Assembly (NCBI GenBank): GCA_947479755.1
Contig: CANKAM010000001.1
Coordinates: 62,001-126,000, forward strand
Source: Bacteroidota bacterium
GTDB taxonomy: Bacteria; Bacteroidota; Bacteroidia; SXHM01
Length of the DNA: 64,000 bases
Direction of reading: 5' to 3'
Under the pieces are notes generated by a model, which searched no databases, was not told the origin of the DNA, and worked only from the letters and a program-made list of their open reading frames with translations. The translations under genes and the position numbers were made by a program. This document shows positions 59,460-64,000 of the stretch, in pieces (within the stretch, counting starts at the first letter, position 1; each line of letters opens with the position of its first letter).

Positions 59460-60905
59460 ATGAATGTATTACTGACAGGAGCAAATGGGTATATCGGCAT
59501 GCGCCTTCTTCCGATATTAGTTGAGGCCGGACACAAAGTAACCTGTGTTGTAAGAGACTTGAATAGGTTTAATCCTATTGCAGGACTTAGAAATAAAGTA
59601 AATATAGTTGAATATGATTTTATAGGAAAGCAGGAGCCACAGGAAGTTTTTAATAACTTAAATATTGATGTTGCGTTCTTTCTTATTCACTCTCTGCGCG
59701 ACAAGCATTCTTTATTAGAAGAATATGAACGAAAATCTGCTGTAAGGTTTGTTCAGGTTGCACGATATATTAACACTAAACAAATAATTTTTTTAGGCGG
59801 AATTACTAATCAGCCTAATCTTTCGCCACATCTCAAGGCAAGAAAATCAGTAAGAGAGATTCTCCAATTATCCGGTATTCCGTACACAATATTTGAAGCA
59901 GGTATTATTGTTGGTTCAGGTAGCGCATCATTTGAAATCATCCGCGATCTTGTTGAGAAACTCCCTTTATTGATTGTTCCAAGATGGATTAATTCAAAAT
60001 GCCAGCCCATTGCTGTTCGCAATGTTATAAACTATCTGGTGGGTAGCATGCTGCTTGAAAAAACTTATAACAAAACCTTTGAAATTGGAGGCCCTGAGGT
60101 GCTTACCTACAAACAAATGCTGGAAGAGTTTGCAAGAGTTAGAGGAATTAAAGCACGTATTATTTATTTCCCTTTAATTACAACACGTTTCTCAGCCTTA
60201 TGGTTGTATTTTACTACTTCAGTTAATTACACCATTGCCCGTCATCTTACCGAGAGTTTAAAAAATGATGTAGTATGCAAAGATTTCAGTATTCGCGAAA
60301 TTATTCATCAGGAATTATTTACCTACCATGAAGCAATTAACCTTGCTATAACTATGATTGCACAAAACATGGTAATTTCTAGCTGGAGAGAAGCCGCCAC
60401 TGCCAGTTTAAACAGATTAGATATTAATGATTATATCCATGTTCCTGCCTATGGATGTTTTTATGATCGCAAATGGATTGAAATTGATAAAGATAAAGTA
60501 GAAGAAGTAGCATATCGTTTCTTTGAAATAGGAGGAAAGCATGGTTGGTATTATGCTGATACATTATGGCGGCTAAGAGGTTTAATCGATAAATTAGTTG
60601 GAGGTGTTGGAATCCAAAGAGGTAGAAGAAGTGATATTGATCTTAAAGCCGGTGATGTACTGGATTTATGGAGAGTATTATTGGTTGACAGAAAAAAGCA
60701 CCGCTTATTATTGTTTGCAGAAATGAAACTGCCGGGTGATGCATGGCTGGAGTTTTCAATTGTTGAAAATAATAATCGTGCAATTTTAAAACAAACAGCA
60801 ACTTTTCGTCCTATAGGTATTTGGGGCAGGCTTTATTGGTATTCAATGCTTCCTTTTCATTTTTTTATTTTCAGGAATATGATACGGCTGATTGCAGGAA
60901 AATAA
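59460..60905 (+). CDS. NAD(P)H-binding SDR with DUF2867 domain
   Basis: This 481-residue protein has an N-terminal atypical SDR fold (VLLTGANGYIGMRLLPILVEAGHKV, IIFLGGITNQ, YTIFEAGIIVGSGSASFEIIRDLVEKLPLLIVPRWI). A C-terminal domain of the DUF2867 type follows (about 325-475, WYYADTLWRLRGLIDKLVGGVGIQRGRRSDIDLKAGDVLDLWRV). This combination is common but has no defined substrate. It follows nod by 70 bp and is the third SDR around it. Complete at both ends. Confidence 0.85.
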   Translation: MNVLLTGANGYIGMRLLPILVEAGHKVTCVVRDLNRFNPIAGLRNKVNIVEYDFIGKQEPQEVFNNLNIDVAFFLIHSLRDKHSLLEEYERKSAVRFVQVARYINTKQIIFLGGITNQPNLSPHLKARKSVREILQLSGIPYTIFEAGIIVGSGSASFEIIRDLVEKLPLLIVPRWINSKCQPIAVRNVINYLVGSMLLEKTYNKTFEIGGPEVLTYKQMLEEFARVRGIKARIIYFPLITTRFSALWLYFTTSVNYTIARHLTESLKNDVVCKDFSIREIIHQELFTYHEAINLAITMIAQNMVISSWREAATASLNRLDINDYIHVPAYGCFYDRKWIEIDKDKVEEVAYRFFEIGGKHGWYYADTLWRLRGLIDKLVGGVGIQRGRRSDIDLKAGDVLDLWRVLLVDRKKHRLLLFAEMKLPGDAWLEFSIVENNNRAILKQTATFRPIGIWGRLYWYSMLPFHFFIFRNMIRLIAGK

Positions 60906-60926
60906 TAGTTTCACGAGACTAAACTT

Positions 60927-61070
60927 TTAATCGGGATCTGTAAAATCAGAATTTGTAATAAAGGTATTATCGGTGAGCGTTTTGAGAAAAGTCACCAAAT
61001 CATCTTTTTCCTGTTGGGTTAATTGCAAATCTATTTTTTCCTCCGGTTTGTTGCATGAAAATTTATTTTT
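60927..61070 (-). pseudogene. C-terminal remnant of an MbnH/cytochrome c peroxidase paralogue
   Basis: On the minus strand the segment LQLTQQEKDDLVTFLKTLTD followed by NTFITNSDFTDPD and a stop closely repeats the end of the intact diheme protein encoded at 61670-62743 (LQLTQQEKDDLVAFLKTLTD, SYITNPAFTNPN). Upstream of it the frame lacks haem motifs and a start. It seems to be the tail left by a duplication, with the space between copies now filled by the repeat array. Confidence 0.6.
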
Positions 61071-61273
61071 CAAACTATAACGGCCTTTATAGTTTTTTGC
61101 TTTAAGAGTGTTTAAGATTTGCCAAATCTGAACAAAAGAATGACGAATATCAAGGAATGTTTTTTGAAAGACAAAGCTGTTTTGCGCATTATACTACCAG
61201 AATAATTGAGCTGCCTCACCCTGGCGTGTCAGGAAGTAACAACTCACGCCAATTACTATCCATTGAACTGCAA

Positions 61274-61447
61274 AGGTGCATCAGCTCAACTGAGCCGGTT
61301 CACCTTAACGCTTCAAGGTGCATCGGCTGGCTTCGGTTAGTTCACCTTAACGCTTTAAGGTGCATCGGCTGGCTTCAGTTGCTTCACCTTAACGCTTTAG
61401 GGTACATCAGTTGGCTTCAGCCGCTTCACCTTGTCAGCCACAGGTGC
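61274..61447. repeat. Second 42-bp tandem array with internal hairpins
   Basis: Units start at 61274, 61316, 61358, 61400 and (partial) 61442, each with a head close to AGGTGCATC and a period of exactly 42. Junctions such as CACCTTAACGCTTTAAGGTG fold into an 8-bp stem with a 4-nt loop. The sequence differs from the array at 42506, but the period is the same. The 60906-61669 gap otherwise contains the peroxidase remnant and a doubtful small ORF. Confidence 0.88.
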
Positions 61448-61478
61448 ATCAACTCAAAAAAAGTGATAAACACCAAGC

Positions 61479-61651
61479 ATGAAACACCTCACCACCCTGC
61501 AACTGCTGCTGCAACTGCCGCTTTTACTGCCGCTGCTGCTGCTGCCACTATTCTCTTTCTAACTTTCAACGCCTGCAACAAAGGAGTTTATTTGTTCCGT
61601 ATTACAGGGGGAGGAAAAATAATATCGGCTGGTAAGTTTGTTAAGATGTAA
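61479..61651 (+). pseudogene. Possible frameshifted small lipoprotein
   Basis: An ATG at 61479 reads MKHLTTLQLLLQLPLLLPLL and stops at 61562, a signal-peptide-like string made of CTG-rich codons. Another frame then reads LTFNACNKGVYLFRITGGGK to a stop at 61651, with a lipobox-like NAC. One frameshift would join them into a small lipoprotein of about 55 residues. It may also be chance in a low-complexity region. Confidence 0.25.
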
Positions 61652-61669
61652 TAACTGGCGTAAACAAAC

Positions 61670-62743
61670 TCAGTTGGGGTTAGTAAATGCGGGGTTAGTG
61701 ATGTAGGATGTATCGGTAAGTGTTTTGAGAAAAGCAACCAAATCATCTTTTTCCTGTTGGGTTAGTTGCAAACCGTATTCTTTTCCGGGCTTGGTCATAA
61801 TGGGGTCAACGGTGGGGGAGCGTTTTACGCCTGAGTTGTAAAACTCAACCACTTCTTCCAATGTGGCAAAGCGTGCATCGTGCATGTAGGGCGCGGTAAG
61901 TTCAATGTTACGTAAGGTGGAGGAGATAAATTTTCCCATGTCGTTTGAATCGTTGGTTACAATAAATCTACCCTGATTATTTCCTGTAAAAATGGAATCG
62001 TTACCGTTGTTGCGGGGTTCATTGTCGGTAAATAATGCGCTGCCGTGGCAGTGGAAGCAATCGCCTTTTTCGGTGTTGAAAATGATGTAGCCGTTTATTT
62101 CGCTGGGGCTTAATTGTATTTCGTGGCGGGTATATTGGTCAAAACGCGAGTTGGCTGATATGAGTGTGCGCAGAAACTGGGCAAGTGCATAACTGATATA
62201 ATGGTGGCGGTCTTGCATGGAAACTTCTGTTATATCAATGCCGAATGCATTTTCAAACAGTTCGGGGTATTGGGGATGGTTTTTCAGGCGTTCAAGCAGG
62301 GTGTCGTTGTTGGTGTTCAGAAATACATTTCCTTCTGCAAGGTCGGCAAGGGGAATGTGGTCGAGCTGATGTTCTCCTCCGAACCAGAGGTAATTGCTTT
62401 TCCAGCCCAGGTTAATATGGGGCAATACATTATTTCCGGTAGGTCCTATTATAGGAACTGAAAACGACAGTTCCTGAAAGTGGCATGATGAGCAGGAGCG
62501 TGCGTTCATGCTCAGGATGGGATCGTAATAGAGTTTGCGACCCAGTGCCACGCCTTCTACGCTGGTAGGATTATAAGCGGGGATTGGCATTGGGGGAAAG
62601 CCCTGCGGAATAATAAGGTTGTAAGGGGTTATAGTAAAATCGTTAACGGGCGTTTTATCTTTTGTGCAACCTTCCGCAAGTAACAGCGCCATAGCTATAA
62701 TGGAGCCTACTGTAATTATGTGTTTATTGAATAGAGAATACAT
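61670..62743 (-). CDS. MbnH-like diheme cytochrome c peroxidase/MauG-family protein
   Basis: This 357-residue periplasmic lipoprotein candidate has a signal with lipobox AEGC near residue 26. It has two c-haem sites, CSSCHFQELSFS (about 83) and CFHCHGSALFTDNE (about 230), and the family end TAPYMHDARFATLEEVVEFYNSG. MauG/MbnH enzymes use high-valent diheme iron to oxidise residues in a partner protein. Its start overlaps the end of the upstream MbnP-like gene by 20 bp, which is the typical MbnP/MbnH arrangement. In that pair MbnH oxidises a Trp of MbnP, giving a copper-binding protein. Confidence 0.88.
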   Translation of the reverse strand: MYSLFNKHIITVGSIIAMALLLAEGCTKDKTPVNDFTITPYNLIIPQGFPPMPIPAYNPTSVEGVALGRKLYYDPILSMNARSCSSCHFQELSFSVPIIGPTGNNVLPHINLGWKSNYLWFGGEHQLDHIPLADLAEGNVFLNTNNDTLLERLKNHPQYPELFENAFGIDITEVSMQDRHHYISYALAQFLRTLISANSRFDQYTRHEIQLSPSEINGYIIFNTEKGDCFHCHGSALFTDNEPRNNGNDSIFTGNNQGRFIVTNDSNDMGKFISSTLRNIELTAPYMHDARFATLEEVVEFYNSGVKRSPTVDPIMTKPGKEYGLQLTQQEKDDLVAFLKTLTDTSYITNPAFTNPN

Positions 62744-63440
62744 CGGCTCCGTTTGCGGCTACTAATGCCATACCTGTTGCATTTCCCATGGTATAACTTA
62801 AACTGTCGAGGTTAAGGGTAACCGGATTTCTGAACCATTCATTCAAATTCATTTTCAGGGTAAATGAATCGTTGTCTTCTTTCACCTCAAAAAGCTGGTC
62901 GAGTTCAATGTTAACTGATGCAATATTGGTTCCCATGTGTATTGCAAATCCATCTTCACTACCTGTATTGTTTGTAAAATGTCCTTCAAATTTCATGAAG
63001 TGATATCCGCCACCCATTTGGTCGGGCCAGGCCATGTTGTTATTAACTGTTACGTTAGGTAAACCATTGGTAATGTTTTGCGCAGGACTTAATCCGACTA
63101 CAAATGAAACACGATTATAATTACCCATTGGTAATTCTGGAATATGAATAGTATTGGTTAAAGCATCGTTGGCATCTATGTAATAAATGCCTTCATCGGT
63201 ATAATCGCTGCCATCTGCGTTATAAAAAATAAAGTTGGAAAGGTAGTAACGCAACGTAGTAACCTCATAAGGATTTCCTGCTTCATTGGTATAACTAAAC
63301 ATGTTGTATTGCAGTGCCTGCACATCAACCTGATGGGATATATTAACATTAAACATTGCGGTGTTGCATACATCTCCTTTTTCATTCATACACGAAGAAA
63401 GGAATACTAAAACTGAAAGAAAGAAGAAAGGTGTTTTCAT
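62724..63440 (-). CDS. MbnP-like lipoprotein (copper-binding family)
   Basis: This lipoprotein of about 238 residues begins MKTPFFFLSVLVFLSSCMNEKG with a lipobox SSC. The body is beta-rich and shows MbnP-like segments: LRYYLSNFIFYNADGS, a YYIDANDALTNTIHIPELPMGNYNRVSFVVGL stretch and MAWPDQMGGGYHFMKFEGHF, which contains the conserved Trp next to GYHFMKFEG. The track start at 63497 lies within the operator, so ATG 63440 is used; it follows a -7 element. It is cotranscribed with the MbnH-like gene. Copper binding is inferred from the family. Confidence 0.82.
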   Translation of the reverse strand: MKTPFFFLSVLVFLSSCMNEKGDVCNTAMFNVNISHQVDVQALQYNMFSYTNEAGNPYEVTTLRYYLSNFIFYNADGSDYTDEGIYYIDANDALTNTIHIPELPMGNYNRVSFVVGLSPAQNITNGLPNVTVNNNMAWPDQMGGGYHFMKFEGHFTNNTGSEDGFAIHMGTNIASVNIELDQLFEVKEDNDSFTLKMNLNEWFRNPVTLNLDSLSYTMGNATGMALVAANGADVFSIQ

Positions 63441-63453
63441 TGTTTTTTTTATG

Positions 63454-63497
63454 CAAAGTAATTCACTATACAGAGCACAAACAATGACGATGGTCAT
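63454..63497 (-). promoter_or_regulatory. Operator and promoter of the mbnPH-like operon
   Basis: ATGACGATGGTCAT (63484-63497) has the ATGA-N6-TCAT core. On the minus strand TTACTTTG (plus CAAAGTAA, 63454-63461) is centred exactly 33 bp downstream, the same -7 sequence as at the bcr promoter. Confidence 0.7.
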
Positions 63498-63531
63498 GTT
63501 ACTAATGTAATTAGCTACGGTTCTTTTTGAT

Positions 63532-64000
63532 TTATTTTATGGTAATCAATTTTCTCAGAGCTGGTAAAACCACCATCAGCATTCCTACAAGAATTCCTAT
63601 GCCTGCAAAAACAAATATGGCAAGAACAGGTGCTATCTTTTGCATAATTTCCTGAAAGGATAATTTGTTTTCTGCTGTGTAATATCCTTTTGCTATCCCT
63701 GCTACAACAAGGCTAATGAAGAATATGAGCAAACCTATATTAACTATCCAAAAACCCCAACGGATTAGTTTGCCTGATTTATCATTGAAATTTTGATCAG
63801 ACACCTGTTGAATAATCAGAAAGCAGGAACTAAGCAGTATCATTGTGTTGATGCCTATTGTGCTGCCCATAGCGTGGGCAACGGTAATATGAGTGCCATG
63901 TGTATAAATGTTTACAGCAGGTATTGAAATAAGCAAAGCCAGAATAAGGTTGATAAAAATCCACACATCTGCAGCTATCATAAAACGATAGGGAATGTTG
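63532..64000 (-). CDS. C-terminal part of a NorB-like nitric oxide reductase/heme-copper oxidase subunit
   Basis: The frame is open to the window edge and continues upstream of it (NIPYRFMIAADVWIFINL precedes the track's Met). The segment YTHGTHITVAHAMGSTIGIN resembles the helix of NorB proteins of Bacteroidota, with further hydrophobic helices to the stop. It is distinct from the Nod at 57095, so the organism has a second heme-copper oxidase-family enzyme, probably an NO reductase. Catalytic helices with metal ligands lie outside the window. Confidence 0.75.
   Translation of the reverse strand, partial: NIPYRFMIAADVWIFINLILALLISIPAVNIYTHGTHITVAHAMGSTIGINTMILLSSCFLIIQQVSDQNFNDKSGKLIRWGFWIVNIGLLIFFISLVVAGIAKGYYTAENKLSFQEIMQKIAPVLAIFVFAGIGILVGMLMVVLPALRKLITIK

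Noticed and set aside
61157-61651. 164-residue ORF
   Set aside because: It is composed of the second 42-bp array and low-complexity CTG repeats and overlaps a remnant on the other strand.

Overview
The window looks like a chromosomal segment of a Bacteroidota bacterium. The evidence is the -7 promoter consensus TAnnTTTG at many starts, few Shine-Dalgarno sequences, a short archaeal/eukaryotic-type prolyl-tRNA synthetase, a TonB receptor with a carboxypeptidase-like N-terminal domain, and moderately AT-rich sequence. It reads as a denitrifying organism equipped for oxygen-independent aromatic degradation.

Layout. (1) 1-1.9 kb: a lipoprotein start, proS and tRNA-Glu. (2) 1.95-6.0 kb: a tyrosine integrase beside the tRNA, small accessory genes, a nest of palindromes and a frameshifted gene remnant, probably a small integrated element. 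(3) 6.0-12.2 kb (minus): a 4-hydroxybenzoyl-CoA reductase operon (hcrB, and hcrC fused to hcrA) with SDR, DUF302, XdhC-like and MocA-like genes for its molybdenum cofactor. (4) 12.3-30.9 kb (plus): an ATP-dependent class I benzoyl-CoA reductase (bcrC, B, A, D) with a methyltransferase between bcrC and bcrB, an acyl-CoA ligase, a third BcrB-like subunit, a ketopantoate-reductase/BcrD-type ATPase fusion, thiolase, and the Thauera-type lower pathway (had, oah, dch, and a dehydrogenase/hydratase fusion). An orphan histidine kinase lies inside on the other strand. (5) 30.9-38.8 kb (minus): narGHJI with a diheme cytochrome c. (6) 39.2-46.8 kb: two NarK transporters (one fused to a universal-stress domain), a 42-bp tandem-repeat array, a porin-like barrel and a TonB receptor. 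(7) 47-53.8 kb: hemerythrin, moaA, a Crp/Fnr regulator, RIC-type repair protein, DUF1858/DUF2249 protein, a NnrS/heme-copper-oxidase-like membrane protein, a DUF59 protein and a 161-residue unknown. (8) 53.8-60.9 kb: DUF445 protein, three SDR/epimerase genes and a qNor-family protein with the substitutions of nitric oxide dismutase (Nod). (9) 60.9-64 kb: a second 42-bp array, an MbnH/MbnP-like pair, and the C-terminal part of a NorB-like protein running off the end.

The unifying signal is a palindrome, ATGA-N6-TCAT, upstream of almost every operon in parts 3-9. Its centre lies 32-34 bp (usually exactly 33) from the centre of a TAnnTTTG-like -7 element, the class II Crp/Fnr activator geometry. 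Two copies have a -7 element at that spacing on both sides and so appear to serve divergent operons. Nitrate respiration, NO handling or dismutation, aromatic ring reduction and the MbnPH-like pair therefore look like one regulon, perhaps driven by the Crp/Fnr protein encoded here. No ferredoxin or ferredoxin-reducing system for benzoyl-CoA reductase is visible in the window.
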